Positions 11,253 to 23,458 of a DNA stretch of 64,000 bases are shown here, piece after piece. The position numbers and the translations under genes were made by a program. The notes beneath the pieces are model-generated. The model searched no databases. It saw only the letters and a list, made by a program, of their open reading frames with translations, and was not told where the DNA came from. The stretch is from Cycas panzhihuaensis. Taxonomy: Eukaryota; Cycadophyta. The stretch covers positions 153,209,741 to 153,273,740 of the forward strand of contig CM041465.1 of NCBI GenBank assembly GCA_023213395.1. The letters are read 5' to 3'. Numbering within the stretch: position 1 is the stretch's first letter; every line of letters begins with the position of its first letter.

Positions 11253-11896
11253 TGTTGAGAATATAAGGTCCAACCCTTTAACTGCCACTAAAATCTATTG
11301 CATTCTTGCAACTAGTTATAGAAATCGAAACTTAAAATTACATGCAAGTTCTAAAATCAGAGATTATACAATAACATGAAAATAATAGCTAAACATCACA
11401 TATGCACTTGATATAATGTGGTAAAACCCTAGCAGTGTACTAGGGAAACATCCATATAGGAAAGGTATCAATCTTTATTACTGTAGAATGGAGAAACAAT
11501 ACATCTCAGTAGCAAAGTGCTCTCAGGAATAACAACTAGTCGCTGCCCACATCACAGTACATTACATTATATATAACATAATAAGAAAAAGCCCTAAATC
11601 AGGCTACATGAGAGGGACATCCAAGGCATGAATCTCAACTATAGAATCTAGGGTATTTGTATCAAATGACCCTAATTCTCTTTATATTTTAATATGGTTT
11701 ATAGGGCTAATTTTTTAGATTGGGGGCTATCACCCCTGAACTCCCTCTTAGCGAGGGGTGTTCCACGCGCCCCGCACCCCCCAGCCAAGGGGAGCTCCCT
11801 CCACCCTTAGAACCTCCTTAGAAAGATTGGAGGGGAAACTGTGCCAAAAATATGCCAAATTTTAGCCCCAAAACATTGTTGTCACAATATCTAACA
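11253..11896 (-). repeat. 3' LTR of E
   Basis: The + strand sequence starts TGTTGAGAATA and ends ATCTAACA, with intact TG/CA termini. It is 644 bp against 610 bp for the 5' copy; the difference is mainly in a GC-rich block near 11740-11820. Confidence 0.9.
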
Positions 11897-11915
11897 ATCT
11901 CCACCTTAACAACAA
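11897..11915 (-). other. Polypurine tract region of E
   Basis: The - strand reads GTTGTTAAGGTGGAGAT just before the LTR start, the copia pattern of a GGTGGAGAT-type tract. Confidence 0.65.
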
Positions 11916-13430
11916 TTACCCGGTATCTTTCTTGAACCCTTCATCATCTTTTATACAATCTAAGAGAAGTCAAATACCATTTGAACTTCTCTAATGGTAC
12001 TAGTTTTGTGAATATATCAGCAAAATTTTAATTGGTATGAATCTTCTCAAGTGCCATTCCATCTACTTCCACAACTTGTCTAACAAAATGGTACTTAAGA
12101 GCAATATGCTTTGTTCTACTATAATAAGCTAGATTCCTGGCTAAGTAAATAGCACTTTGACTGCCACAAAATATCTTTACATTTTCCTGTCTCCTTCCAA
12201 GCTCAACGAATAGATCGTGTAACTAGATTGCTTATTTACAAGCATGTGCTGTAGTAATATATTCAGCTTCCGTGGTTGACAGTGTAATTGTGCTCTACAA
12301 TTTGGACATCCAACTAACTGGACCATTTGCAAGAGTAAAAACATAACCTAAAGTAGACCTTCTTTTGTCTAAATCTCCTGTAAAGTCTAAATCGACATAT
12401 CCACAAACCTGATTACCTGTACCTCCAAAGGTGATGCATTAGTCACTCATGCCTCTCAAATACTAAAGCACCCATTTCACTGTAGCCCAATGTTCCTTTC
12501 CTAGATTTGCCATAAACCTTCTAACTACACTAACTACATATGAAATATCAGATCTTGTACATACCATTGTATACATCAAACTTCCTACTGCACTGCCATA
12601 AAGCACATGAGACATATAAGCCTTTTCTTCTTTAGTACTAGGACTCATATTCAAAGAAAGCTTGAAGTGGGAAGCCAATGGGATACTCACTGGTTTTACA
12701 TTTTCCATACAAAACCTAGTTAGCACCTTCTCCACATATTTTTGTTGTGATAACCATAGCTTACCATTTTTCCTGTCTCTATGTATCTCCATGCCTAAGA
12801 TTTATTTTGCAGCTCCTAGATCCTTCATATCAAAAGACATAGCCAATTCAGCTTTTAGCTTATTGATTTCTTCTATGCTCTTGCTTGTAACCAACATGTC
12901 ATCAACATATAATACTAAGATAATGAATAAGCCATTATCTATAAATTTAAAGTAAACATAATGATCATACTCACTTCTTTTGAAATTTTGGCTCTCCATG
13001 AAGGTATCAAACTTCTTGTACCACTGCCTGGGTGATTGCTTTAGGCCATACAATGATTTCCTGAGCCTGTAAACAAGTCTTTTCTAGCCATCTTGTACAA
13101 ACCCTTTTGGTTGATCGATATAGATCTCCTCATCTAAATCTCCTTGTAGAAAAGTTATTTTTATATCTAACTACACCAACTCCAAATCAAAAGAAGCTAC
13201 CAATGCTAATAGCACTCGAATTGAAACAAGTTTAACAACTAGTGAAAAGATCTAATGAAAGTCAATACCTACTTTTTATGAAAACCTTTAGCCACTAGTC
13301 TTACCCTATATTTATCAACCTTTCCATTAACATCTATTTTCTTTTTTAAAATCCACCTACAACTAACAGTCTTCCTACCATGTGGAAGTTCTACCAAGTC
13401 CCATGAATTATTTTTCTTCAAAGTATCTAT
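11916..13430 (-). pseudogene. E reverse transcriptase and RNase H
   Basis: RT motifs in order are SWDLVELPHGRK near 13390, MYGLKQSPRQWY at 13053, and the YVDD box (LVLYVDDMLVTSK) near 12900. RNase H follows with MYTMVCTRSDISY near 12560, the DFTGDLDKRRST region near 12370, and the DIFTK tail near 12000. Two long stretches (13053-12802 and 12792-12463) stay open, separated by one stop where the family usually has a coding codon. The catalytic residues are present, but stops elsewhere inactivate it. Confidence 0.88.
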
Positions 13431-14560
13431 CTCTTCCTACATAGCCCTTTTCCACTTCTCACCATGAATATCATCTATTGCTTCCTGATAACATGTGGGC
13501 TCACCATCATTCGAAACCAAAGCAATAGAAATATAAGGGTTGTACCTGTCAGGTGAATGACTAATTCGTGTAGATCTTCTAACTATTGGTAGAGGAGTGT
13601 CCACATACACCTGTGAATCTGCTGTTGATTCATCTTTAGAAAGGTCTTCATGCTCTTCTAATTCCATAGATGGTTGCATTTCAAACTTGACTTGTTGATG
13701 TTCATCTTGTTGCTCCTATTTTATTTCAACTTCTCTACTGTCTGATTTTACAAGGGGAGATTCATCAAATACGACATCTCTATTAATGGTGATTTTGTGG
13801 GCATTAGGATCCCACAACCTGTATCCCTTCACACCATCCTTGTCACCATAACCAACAAAGATATATCTCTTGAATTTTGGGTCTAACTTTGAACATTTAC
13901 TTTTGTCAGTCTAGGCATAATCATCACAACCCAAAACTTTTAAATTTGAATAATCACATGGATGTCTAGTCCATACCTCTTTAGGAATCTTGTAATCTAT
14001 TGCAAGTGATGGTGACCTATTTGCCAAATAGCAAGTTGTTTGAATAGCTTCTGCCCATAAGCCCTGCTCCATTCCTACATTACTTAGCATGCTTCTTTCT
14101 CTTTCCAAGAGTGTCCTATTCATGTCCTCAGCAGTGCCATTTTGCTGGGAGTATAGCTATTGGTCTTGTATCTTTCTATCCCAACTTCTTCACAATAGTT
14201 CTTAATTTCCAAAGAGTTGAACTCGCATCCATTGTCAATTCTTAAACATTTAATTATCTTACCAGTGATGTTCTCAACTAGAGCCTTGAACTGCTTAAAC
14301 ACACCAAACACTTTAGATTTCCTTTTCAAAAAATAGACCCATACCTTCCTAGAGTAATCATCTATAAATGTGATAAAATACAATGATCCTCCACAAGATA
14401 TTTTAGGGGCTAGTCCACATGCATCTGAATGTATGTAATCCATAACGCCTTTACTAGTATGACTCCCTACTTTAAACCTGAGTCTATACTATTTTCCAAA
14501 AACATAATGTTTACAGAAAGCCAAGTCTGAAAGCTATAAGTTAGGAAGCAACTTACGGTT
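13431..14560 (-). pseudogene. E integrase core and C-terminal linker
   Basis: The core is readable from MDYIHSDACG at 14443 through FITFIDDYSRKVWVYF and LRIDNGCEFNS, then (after a frameshift near 14120) MNRTLLERERSM and AEAIQTTCYLANRSP. The linker, with DVVFDESP near 13780 and the open segment 13679-13437, joins it to RT. The Asp of IDDYSR and of LRIDNG and the following Glu fit the DDE triad, so the loss of function comes from frame breaks rather than from missing residues. Confidence 0.85.
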
Positions 14561-15070
14561 TATTAGCACCTTAAGTCCTCTCTCACTCATGTGCCTAAGT
14601 CTATGATGCCATAACTGAGCTAGATCTTTTGCAGTCTTTAATGTTATAGTTGCTTGGCTGACATCTGTACTTCCCACTAAAATGTAAAGACTTCCTCTCT
14701 TTAAGGCTTTCATAACAACCAAGGCGCCCTTTGACACCTTTAGGACTCCTTCATGACTTGTATGCTTATAACCACCTGAATCTAGTTCACCCAAGGAAAT
14801 CATATTCTTTTTTAGATCAGGTACATATCTAACCTTAGTTAATGTTCTCACTACCCCATTGAACATCTTAATCCTGATGCTACCGATGCCCATTGTCTTA
14901 TAAGAAACTTCATTCTCCATAAGCACATCACCACCATTAAGAGGTTGGTATGATGAGAACCAACTCTTGTGTGGACACGTGGTGTAAAGTACTTGAATAT
15001 AACAACTAGTCATGGTCATAATGAGAAACATTACAAGCAACCAAGATATCATCATCCATACCTTGATTTG
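14534..15070 (-). pseudogene. E protease and pre-integrase zinc region
   Basis: The HKSWFSSYQPLNGG to NMISLGELDSGGY stretch and LWHHRLRHMSERG show the protease body and the first part of the integrase zinc-binding domain. At the expected D-S-G active site (about 15000) the in-frame reading is Y-S-S, preceded by a TAG at the Trp position, and a frameshift follows. The protease is therefore dead on sequence alone. Confidence 0.75.
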
Positions 15071-15099
15071 ACTCCATCTAATTCGCCTCCTTGGTAGGA

Positions 15100-15866
15100 T
15101 CTTCCTTTTTCTTGAACTCCTTCCTTTTATAGCAATTCTTCTTGAGGTGGCCGGTCTTATTACAGTGCCAACATCTGATCCTACTCTTTTTTCTCTTTGA
15201 CTTAGACCTCGATATATCCCTAGAGTTTTATCCTCTCTCAATTATTCTACCCCTTGTCATCATAGCTTCTTGTGTGGAGGTTTCAAGTCTAGACTTCCTT
15301 CGCACTTCTTCCATTAGCAAAGCACTTACAACAGAATCATAGTCCAATACATCTGTAGTGCTAAAACTAATTGAGATGATAATATTATCCTAGGATTTGG
15401 GTAATGAGCATAACAAGGTAACAGCCTTGTCCTCATCCTTAATTTTAACATCGATACTAGTCAACTGACAAATAAGAGTATTGAAAACATTTAAATGGTT
15501 AGTAATTTTTATACCTTCCTTCATCCATAATGAGTACAGTTCCCTCTTCAGGTAGATTTGATTCATTACTGATTTGGTCATATAGAGGCCTTTCAACTGG
15601 GTCCATAATCCTGTTACTATCTCCTTCCCTGCGATGTTAAATAAGACTTCATCTGCCAAGTACAATCGTATTGTACTAAGTGCCTTTTTGTCTAAGTCAT
15701 CCCATTTATCATCGTCCATCCCTTCAGGTTTCTTCGATTTACCTGTAAGGGCTTTGTACAAACCCTACTATATAAGAACATCATGTGCTTTTAGCTTCCA
15801 TAACTCAAAGTTGTTCTTGCCATTGAATCTATCCACCTAGAACTTTGTACTTACTAGTTTTGCCAT
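15100..15866 (-). pseudogene. E gag with intact CCHC knuckle
   Basis: Translation begins at ATG 15866 (MAKLVSTKF). The UBN2-type gag core follows: KPEGMDDDKWDDLDKKAL, then ADEVLFNIAG, then LYMTKSVMNQIYLKREL. The knuckle CWHCNKTGHLKKNC near 15133-15174 keeps all four zinc ligands. In-frame TAG codons replace Gln at KFQVDRF and twice at LIQQGLY near the start. Confidence 0.88.
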
Positions 15867-15921
15867 TTGGTATAGAAAAATCGACACTAAAACCTTCACA
15901 AACTTACTGCAAAAAAAAAAA

Positions 15922-15940
15922 GAGTGGCTCTGATACCACT
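15922..15940 (-). other. Primer binding site of E
   Basis: The - strand reads AGTGGTATCAGAGCCACTC directly after the 5' LTR, a perfect match to the plant initiator tRNA-Met site. Confidence 0.92.
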
Positions 15941-16550
15941 TATTGAGAATACAAGGTCCCAACCCTTCAACCGCCACTAAGATCTATTGCATTCTTGCAA
16001 CTAGTTATAAAAATCAAAACTTAAAATTACATGCAAGTTCTAAAATCAGAGATTATACAATAACATGAAAATGAAAGCCAAACATCATATATGCACCTGA
16101 TATAACGTGGTAAAACCCTAGTAGTGTGCTAGGAAAACATCCACACAGGAAAGGTATCGATCTTTATTGCTATAGAATGGAGAAATAGTACATATCAATA
16201 GTAGAGTACTCTAAGGAACAATAACCAGCCACCACCCTCATCACAGTATATTACATTACATACAACATAATAAGAAAAATCCCTAAATTGGGCTACATAA
16301 GAGGGACATCTAAGGTATGAATCTCAACTGTAGAATCTAGGGTATTTGTATCAAATGACCCTGATTCTCTTTACATTTTAATATGGTTTACAGGGCTAAT
16401 TTTTTGGGTCAGGGGCTATCGCCCCTGAACCCCCAGCCAAGGGGGTATTCCACCCCCCTTGGAACCCCTCGAGAAAGATTAGGGGAGGAAACCGCACAAA
16501 AAACATGCCAAAATTTTAGCCCTAAAATATTGTTGTCACAATATCTAACA
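15941..16550 (-). repeat. 5' LTR of E
   Basis: It is the partner of 11253-11896. On the + strand it starts TATTGAG instead of TGTTGAG, so the LTR's terminal CA next to the primer site has become TA. The far end, ATCTAACA, is intact. Confidence 0.88.
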
Positions 16551-16555
16551 TCCTT

Positions 16556-17260
16556 GAGTAGCTTAAGAATATGTATTGTTTGTTGGATGTGGTCCTCAAC
16601 TGCTTGAACCTTAAAATTGATTATGGCATAATTCTTAAGTGTGGGTGGTTCATAGATATATAATGCTTAGAACGAAGTCATTTCTACTAATGCATGATAG
16701 GTTGTATTATACCACCATTCTACTAAAGGAAGCCAATGATACCATTGGCCCTACTTATCTAAAGCATAACAATGAAGCTATCCTTCAAGGTACTTATTAA
16801 CCATCTAAGTTTAACCATATATTTGTGAATGGTTGGATGAGGTCATTGTCAATTTGGTACCAAGTAGATTGAAGAGTTCTATCCAAAAGTTATTTGTGAA
16901 CTTGGGATCTCGATCACTGACTATGTATTTGAGCATGCCATGTAACCTATGTATATCCTTTAAAAAGATCTCAACAATTTGTTTTGCCTTATATATAGCT
17001 TGAATGCCATAAAAATGAGCATATTTAGTTAGCCTATCAACAACCACGAAATAACATCTTTTCCTTCTGACTTGAGTATACCCATGATGAAGTCTATAGA
17101 AATTTCTTCCCATCGTTGATTTGGTATGGGAAGGGGTTGAAACAATCCTAAAGACTTAACTATTTCTATCCTATGTCATTGACAAATTTCACATGAGGAA
17201 ATATATCTCTTTACATCTTCTTTTTGGCCCTTCTAAAAGAAAGATTATTTTAAGAAGTGG
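16556..17260 (-). pseudogene. D integrase core
   Basis: The - strand shows YFVVVDRLTKYAHFYG, then FLKDIHRLHGMLKYIVSDRD, then FWIELFNLLGTKL (17113-16811), which are the DD part of the DDE core and its spacing. The downstream half (QWYHWLPLVEWWYNTTYH near 16740) ends exactly at E. A zinc-binding N-terminus is only weakly readable near 17200. Confidence 0.85.
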
Positions 17261-17559
17261 TATATACATAGGAACCCTGAGTGACCTACTATTGGAGAGG
17301 CATGTATATTATATAAAATTTGCTCATTAAGACTAGAGTGGGGGCATATATATATTTGATTCCTGTATCAAAGAATATTTATAGACCATATATAGTGGGT
17401 TGAATGTCCTACCTCAACTTGAATGTCTTCAATGATCTACTTTGTAAAGGGGTCTTGATCCTATTCTTGCATGGAAACTGTTATCTAAGAGGGATTGATC
17501 ATGGTGATAGAATATAGTGTAGAGCCTTGTTCCTTACAAGACAAAGCATTAGCAACTAT

Positions 17560-18960
17560 ATTATCCTTGCCTTTTTTATATATAATTTCAAAGTTAAAAG
17601 CTTACATTTTGGTGACCCATTTATGTTATTCCTCAGATGTCATCCTTTAAGCTAGGAAGTATTTTAAGCTATCATGTCTATTTTAATTTAGAAATGTGTT
17701 CCCAATAAATATTATCACCATTTCCTAACTGCATGGAGAATTTCTAACATCTCATTCTCATAGCTGGATTTGACTTATTCTTTGTGTATAAGTTGATGAC
17801 TTTCAAGGGCTAAAGGTTTTCCTTCTTACATTAAGATTGCTCTAATGCCTTGCCCCAATGCATCATATTCAATAGTGAAGGTCTTTATAAAGTTTGGTGT
17901 TACAGGGATTGGTGTAGTAGTTAAAGCCACCTTTAGGTATTCAAATGCTTAAGAAGCCTATCATTCCAATAAAAGGAATCTTTTTTTAACAAGTTGATTA
18001 AATTTGAAGAAATCCTTGCATAGCCCTAAACAAACTTTTGATAATACCCTGTGATTCCCAAGAATCCATGAAGGCCCTTGATGTTTTTGGGTTTAGTCTA
18101 GTTCATGATAACTACAATTTTCTTAGGATTTACCTTGTCTCCTTCTAGAGAGATAATATATCCCAAATATTCTATTTATGTTTGCCCAAATTGACATTTT
18201 AATTTTTTAGCATAAAGTTGGTTATCTATGAGCACCTACCTTATCAACATGCTGAAGATGGTCTTCCTATGTATGACTGGATATCAGAATGTCATCAAAA
18301 AATACTAACATGAACTTCCTTAAGTAAGGACAAAAGAGTTTATTTATGAGTCCTTGAAAGGTGGATGGGGCATTAGTCAAGCCAAATGGCATGACTAAAA
18401 ATTCATAATATCCTTCATGTGTATGAAATGTAGTCTTATGAACATCCTCTTCTTTGATCCTAATTTGATGGTATCCTAACCATAAGTCTAATGATGTGAA
18501 AAATGTTGATTTATAGAGTTCATCGATGACTGGTATAGGAAATTTATCCTTGATGGTAATCTTATGGAGCTCACGGGAGTCTACACACATGTAAAATGAG
18601 CTATCCATTTTTCTTACTCAAACCACTAATGTAGAAAAAGTACTTTTACTTTTCCTAACAGTACTAGCATTAAGGGGTTCTTGAAATAGTGATTTAATTT
18701 TATTCTTTTGAGCATAGGGGTACAAATATGGTCAAATATAAGAAGGATTGCTTCCATATATTAGGTCAATGCTATGATCTTGGTCACGTACTAGGGGGAG
18801 ACCTTGAGGAATATCCTAAAAACCCCTATTATGGCAGTGAAGTACCAATTTTAAGTTATTTGGTATACTATTATCTTAGAGAATATCCCCTTCTGTTGGA
18901 AGTTCTTGACCTTCTAGGGTATAATATTTGGTAATGATTCCCATACCATACTTTTTAACG
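17560..18960 (-). pseudogene. D reverse transcriptase and RNase H
   Basis: The segment 18608-18267 is open and holds the RT core: [51 protein letters not shown], and FFDDIL in place of the YxDD box. RNase H follows near 17900 (YDALGQGIRAIL) and is full of stops. The Phe for Tyr in the catalytic box is a conservative change seen in some elements. Confidence 0.88.
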
Positions 18961-19079
18961 AACCTCTCTATATGGTGTGAGCTGATGATTTGGGTTGGAG
19001 GAGGAATGATCCCATTTAATTAATAGTCAATTCCCTTAGAAGTAAATTAGATAAAGAGTTCTTGTATATTTAGTTAAAT

Positions 19080-19465
19080 AGTTCTTAGTGGTTTAAGCCA
19101 TTGTATCCCAAGTATAATATCAACTCCTCCAACAAGAATGGCATATATAGAAGTGGAGAGGTGATAGTCAGCTATTTGCAACTTGATATTGTCATATTTT
19201 CCCCTATAAGAGAGTGTCCCTCCATTAGCCACCGTAACCTAGAAATTTTTGACAGGATATGAAAAATAATTGAGTTCTTTAGTAAGTTTTTTATTAATGA
19301 AATTGTTGGTACTCCCAGAATCTATGAGGATAACCACCTTCCTTTTCTTTATGTATCTAATAAGTTTGAGTATTTGTGAGGCCACAGTTCTAGCAAGGGC
19401 ATGCATAGATATAGTAATAGTATCTTCTTCTTCCTCCTCAGGTAGATCATAATCATTATTTTCTG
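19080..19465 (-). pseudogene. D protease with intact D-S-G
   Basis: The - strand reads VVILIDSGSTNNFINKKL near 19330, an intact retropepsin active site, then VTVANGGTLSYRGKYD, and the flap-side DIILGIQWLK near 19110. This is the best-kept protease site among the gypsy elements here apart from H. Confidence 0.85.
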
Positions 19466-19479
19466 GCTATAAGGAGGTT

Positions 19480-20420
19480 TCCTTTACTAGTTCATCATCT
19501 TGGACATCCTCAATGATGAATAAGTGTCATTCAAGATATTTATATTCTTTATTCCACTTTTGGTTATAATGAAAGCATAACCTTTTCAATTATTTCTCAT
19601 CCATCTCTTAGGAAGTCATTTGTCGCACACCAAGAACCTGAAATTATGGTCACTATTTTGAGAATATTCATGGGAGGGGTTGAGATGCCTTATTTTTTGC
19701 TTCAATATATTCAGAAAAATTGATAGTTATAGAGATGTTATTAGGTTTCAAGAGTTGCAACTTATGTTTGATGTCATCTTGTAACCTACCAATGTACAAC
19801 TCAAGTAATTTATTCTGATAAAGACCATCAACCCTTATGGAGAGACATTGATATTCTACTATATAAGTCAAAATAGTCCCCTTATATCTGACTTTAAATA
19901 ATTAGTTAAAGTGATCATGATCCTGAGCACTATCATATTGAGTTGTAAGATCCTTGATAAAACCCTCCCATTGATAACTAAGCCTACTAATTATTTTTAT
20001 AACCCATTGCTACCGTTGGTAGGGTTTAGTTTCCATGTGTAGAGAAGCAAGAGGGATCTTCTTGTCTTCTATAACTTGATAAAGAATAAAGTGTTGTTCC
20101 ATTTGGGTGATCCAGGTACATATATTTATGCCATTGAACTTCTTGATTTCTACCTTGGGAAGGAAGTTAGGACAGAAGCACCTATTGTTATTATCTTCAT
20201 CTTATTTAGCGAAGTGACTCCCACCTATATGAGTAGTATCATCAAATTTAATCTTTTTTTCTTTAAAGGGTGTCATGGCTATGAGCTCTAGTATTATTGC
20301 TTCAAATTTTTTATTGAAGTTAGTTTGGATTTGTAATATATCTCCTTGAAGTTGTGTGGTAACATCATTAAGATCTTGAGTCTAACTAGGGTTCATCTTA
20401 GGGGCTATTTGTTTATAAGG
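19480..20420 (-). pseudogene. D gag
   Basis: The - strand shows the capsid start KFNGINICTWITQMEQHF near 20140, then SYQWEGFIKDLTTQYD, then YQNKLLELYIGRLQDDIK in 19871-19668. The knuckle region HYNQKWNKEYKY near 19560 has lost its Cys and His ligands. The protease lies about 20 bp beyond the end of this entry. Confidence 0.82.
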
Positions 20421-21283
20421 CCTAAGTTGAATCTTAATTAGGAAATGTGAATGAAAAGAATTTGATGAGGTGTCTATAGACTATTATCCCCAATGTTTTA
20501 TGATTATATATATATATATATGTATGTATATATATTGCTTTTTACTTTTTTACTTTTTTGGTCATTGATTGGCTGGCTAACTATGTGCATATGAACTGAT
20601 GACAAATTGGCTAGACATAGTATATTTAATAAATTGATGATGGCTGACTCTCTGACTGACTAAGTGTACATAGACCACTAATAGACTAACCAAGTACACT
20701 AAGTATAGGCTTATCTAGTTTGTAGGCCCTGTGATATACTAATCCCAATTATAAATAGCATCAACTTATAGAAGCTAACGCTCTACTCTACAGTCATTCT
20801 ACCCTGTCTCTCAAGTACATGGAGAGTAACTTCTCAGGCTGATAGCTTATTAGTGCAATAAAAATTACATATGGTCAGGTTTCCTATGGCTACCTACACT
20901 AGGAAGGCTTATCTAGGAGGTCCTCCTATATACCTATCGGTACATAGAGGTGCAATTCCATAGTCAAGTTCTGTCTAAGGCTTGATTCAGGGGTGTGATC
21001 TCTAGTCTTTCATGTAAGGGACAAAAAAACCATAATGAGCTTAACCCAAAATGACAGATCCTTATGGTATTTATAGACCCTCGACATAGGGTCTCTATTT
21101 AGATGCAAAAGAAAATTGTCTAGTTGTAGTGTTAGGGTAGCTGCTTGATTGCGGTGTTGTCTACCCCTAAAAAATAAAAGTAACTAAGTAAAAATTAAAT
21201 GAAAATAGGTACTAATAGAAAAAACTAATGGAAAAAAATTTGATTATTTAATATATTTAACTCTCTTAAAGTGTATAAATTGA
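20421..21283 (-). other. D untranslated leader, with an AT microsatellite
   Basis: No coding motif is visible between the primer site and gag. An (AT)n/(GTAT) run occupies about 20504-20535, and the rest is AT-rich with short repeats such as CTGACTGACTAAG near 20653. Confidence 0.55.
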
Positions 21284-21299
21284 TTGCTTTGATACTACT
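21284..21299 (-). other. Primer binding site of D
   Basis: The - strand reads AGTAGTATCAAAGCAA right after the LTR. It is a two-mismatch version of AGTGGTATCAGAGC (initiator tRNA-Met), both changes being G to A. Confidence 0.75.
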
Positions 21300-21679
21300 T
21301 GGTAGGATACCAGTCCTTAATGACAATTACATCCTAACATAACATGCAAATAACACTAAAAAGAGCACTTGTATTGTAATACCCTTTGAGGAGGCAACCT
21401 CCCAATTACATGCAATAATAATGATATTTAAGATACCTTACTCTAAGGATTACATAAATATATATATGGCTCTATGCTCACTACCCAACCTTCTATTTAT
21501 ACATGTAGGATATTATATAAATATATATAGTGCTCAATAACTACTATACAACCTTTTACTTATGTATGTGGGATATTAAGAAGAGATAAAAAGTAAAAGA
21601 AATAAAAGATATAAGAGAGAAGAAGTAGAAGATATAAGAGAATATGCGAGATGGTAAGTTAGGGGTTATATCCCTAACA
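21300..21679 (-). repeat. 5' LTR of D
   Basis: It is 380 bp with TG and CA termini intact (TGGTAGGATACC to CCTAACA). It matches 10352-10733. Confidence 0.88.
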
Positions 21680-21684
21680 AATAT

Positions 21685-22427
21685 TTCCTCGTAGGGCTAA
21701 TGGTTTTCATATCCATCATATCCATTACAGAGCTACCTCAGAGAGCTTCAAAGTGAGTGGTTGCTTGATATATTTTGGATCACCATGGAGAGTGCACTAG
21801 CCTATAGAAATCTAAGTTCCTTGCAAAACCTCAAAAAATTAGTAGAAAATAATTAAAATCATAAAAAATATTAGTTAAAATATTAATGTAATAGCTCCAA
21901 ACATTTGTTGCGATGATTATGGTTGTAAACTCTACACAGATCTAAGAAAATATAAATTATTCTATTGCAAAATCTCAAAAAATCAGTACAAAAAGATTAA
22001 AATCATAAGAAACATTAGTTGAAATGCTAATGTAATGGCTCTAAACATTTGTTAGGTTGATTATGGCTACAAAAATTGCATAGATTTAAGAAAATATAGG
22101 TTGTTTTGAGCATATGGATCAAACTAATCAAGTTTTTAGCAAAAAATAGTATGACAATCATCAATAAATCTTATGAAAAGTTAAATAAAAAGAATATACT
22201 ACTTATCATAAGCTGTGATACTAATGTTACCAAGATCAATATGCTCATGTAGTTAAGATCTAACCTTGAATATAATCCAAAATCTACAAATATAAATGTA
22301 TCCAAGATCTATTACTTTGATGCTAAGTAATGAAGCTAAATATAGCCAAAGTCTTAATGCTCTTTTACAAATATTTCCAAGATCAACACAAAGGTTGCCA
22401 AGATAATGTTAGAGGCCCAAGAACAAT
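21685..22427. other. Unassigned AT-rich stretch with a 144-bp duplication
   Basis: Two similar units begin at 21823 (GCAAAACCTC) and 21967 (GCAAAATCTC), 144 bp apart, and share the TTAGTTGAAATGCTAATGTA block with a few substitutions. A third unit begins but breaks off near 22110. I found no coding motif. Confidence 0.55.
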
Positions 22428-22560
22428 ATGCTCTAATACTATGTTAGAGTATGGAGAACAAAGTAGAGTAAGTAAATATACAAATCAAAGTAACATTCAA
22501 GCCATATTAAGAGTACACATTATAAATATCATTATATTAAGTTATATTTAAAGAAAGTAC
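22428..22560 (-). repeat. Stray LTR end with primer site
   Basis: The - strand reads TAGTATTAGAGCAT (22428-22442) next to an LTR-like terminus whose + strand start is TGTTAGAGTATGG at 22443. This looks like the 5' LTR/primer junction of a - strand element. No protein belonging to it was found, and the outer LTR end is not defined. Confidence 0.4.
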
Positions 22561-23409
22561 ATATAAATTCCTTTGATAAAGGTGGGGTTCAAGAACACTA
22601 GGGTTTCAAACCCTATAAAATATATACCTGGGAGGGAGAAGGGAATCCTTCTCAACCTCTAAATTCAAGAAAATATAAAATAATGATAATGCATAATAAA
22701 ATAATCCTACCTTAACTTATCATGAGGATGTGTACACTCACATGTTCTTAAGGTGAGAGTTAAGTGAAGGATATTAATCCTAATACAAATGATAATTTAT
22801 CATTTATATTAACACTAGCTTTATACAAGAAAAAATAGTTTTGGTACACCTATCATATGGTGGGAGGTACTTGAATTTAGAACTAGAGGAGACAAAGATG
22901 ATATAGGTGTAGAAACATAAGATGTGAATATAGTTAGACTAATTAGACTTTTGTTGAGTTTCATTAGAGGCTTTCCATGCCTCAAAAACTATTTATTTCC
23001 TATAAACCACTTTACTATATTCCTTTTTGTGGTAATAGGTACAAGTTTGAACTATATTTTAATCAAACTTAGGATTCTAGATAGGTTTCTAATTTAAAAT
23101 TTTAAATTAATTAGAATTTGACCATGGGGAAAATTTTACATTAAGTGTTGATTAAGGTTCCATAATAAACTAGGATTAGAGCTATTAAACCTAGGATTAG
23201 GATTCTTATATGTAAGATTGGAACTCTATTCTATTTTTTAGTTCTAGAATTATTATATATTTTAGCTATAATTTGTGGTTGCTAATTCTATGCTTTAGGT
23301 CATTAAAATAACTTAGAGTATGTGAAAAGAGCTTATAAAGGATCTTATATCTTGTTAGCTTAGACTAATATTATCTAGTATTTCACTAATAGATTTATTA
23401 ATTATCAAA
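22561..23409. other. Unassigned AT-rich stretch
   Basis: It contains no recognisable motif. It may hold the rest of the LTR starting at 22443 and the interior or flank of J. Confidence 0.35.
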
Positions 23410-23458
23410 TGATATAGTTGGATGATTCTACTATTGTATCATAGTCTAAAGTGATCCT

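Larger units (their letters stand above)
11253..16550 (-). mobile_element. Element E: Tork-like Ty1/copia nested in D
   Basis: It has LTRs at 11253-11896 and 15941-16550 and a primer site, and reads gag, protease, integrase, RT, RNase H on the - strand. The flanking pentamers TTCTT (11248-11252) and TCCTT (16551-16555) differ at one base, and D's integrase reads on across the joined flanks. The length is 5,298 bp. F at 23459-28824 is a second copy of the family. E is younger than D, since it is inserted in it. Confidence 0.92.
10352..21679 (-). mobile_element. Element D: chromodomain gypsy, interrupted by E
   Basis: Two 380-bp LTRs (10352-10733 and 21300-21679) flank a - strand gypsy whose integrase is split by copia element E. 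Read on the - strand the order is primer site, gag, protease, RT, RNase H, integrase, chromodomain. The flanking pentamers are GATAT (10347-10351) and AATAT (21680-21684), a one-mismatch target duplication. It belongs to a different family from G1/H: short LTRs, and a CFHYNQKW-type knuckle region. Confidence 0.88.

Noticed and set aside
20504-20535. AT-repeat considered as a replication origin or promoter
   Set aside because: It is a plain dinucleotide microsatellite in D's untranslated leader, with no associated elements.
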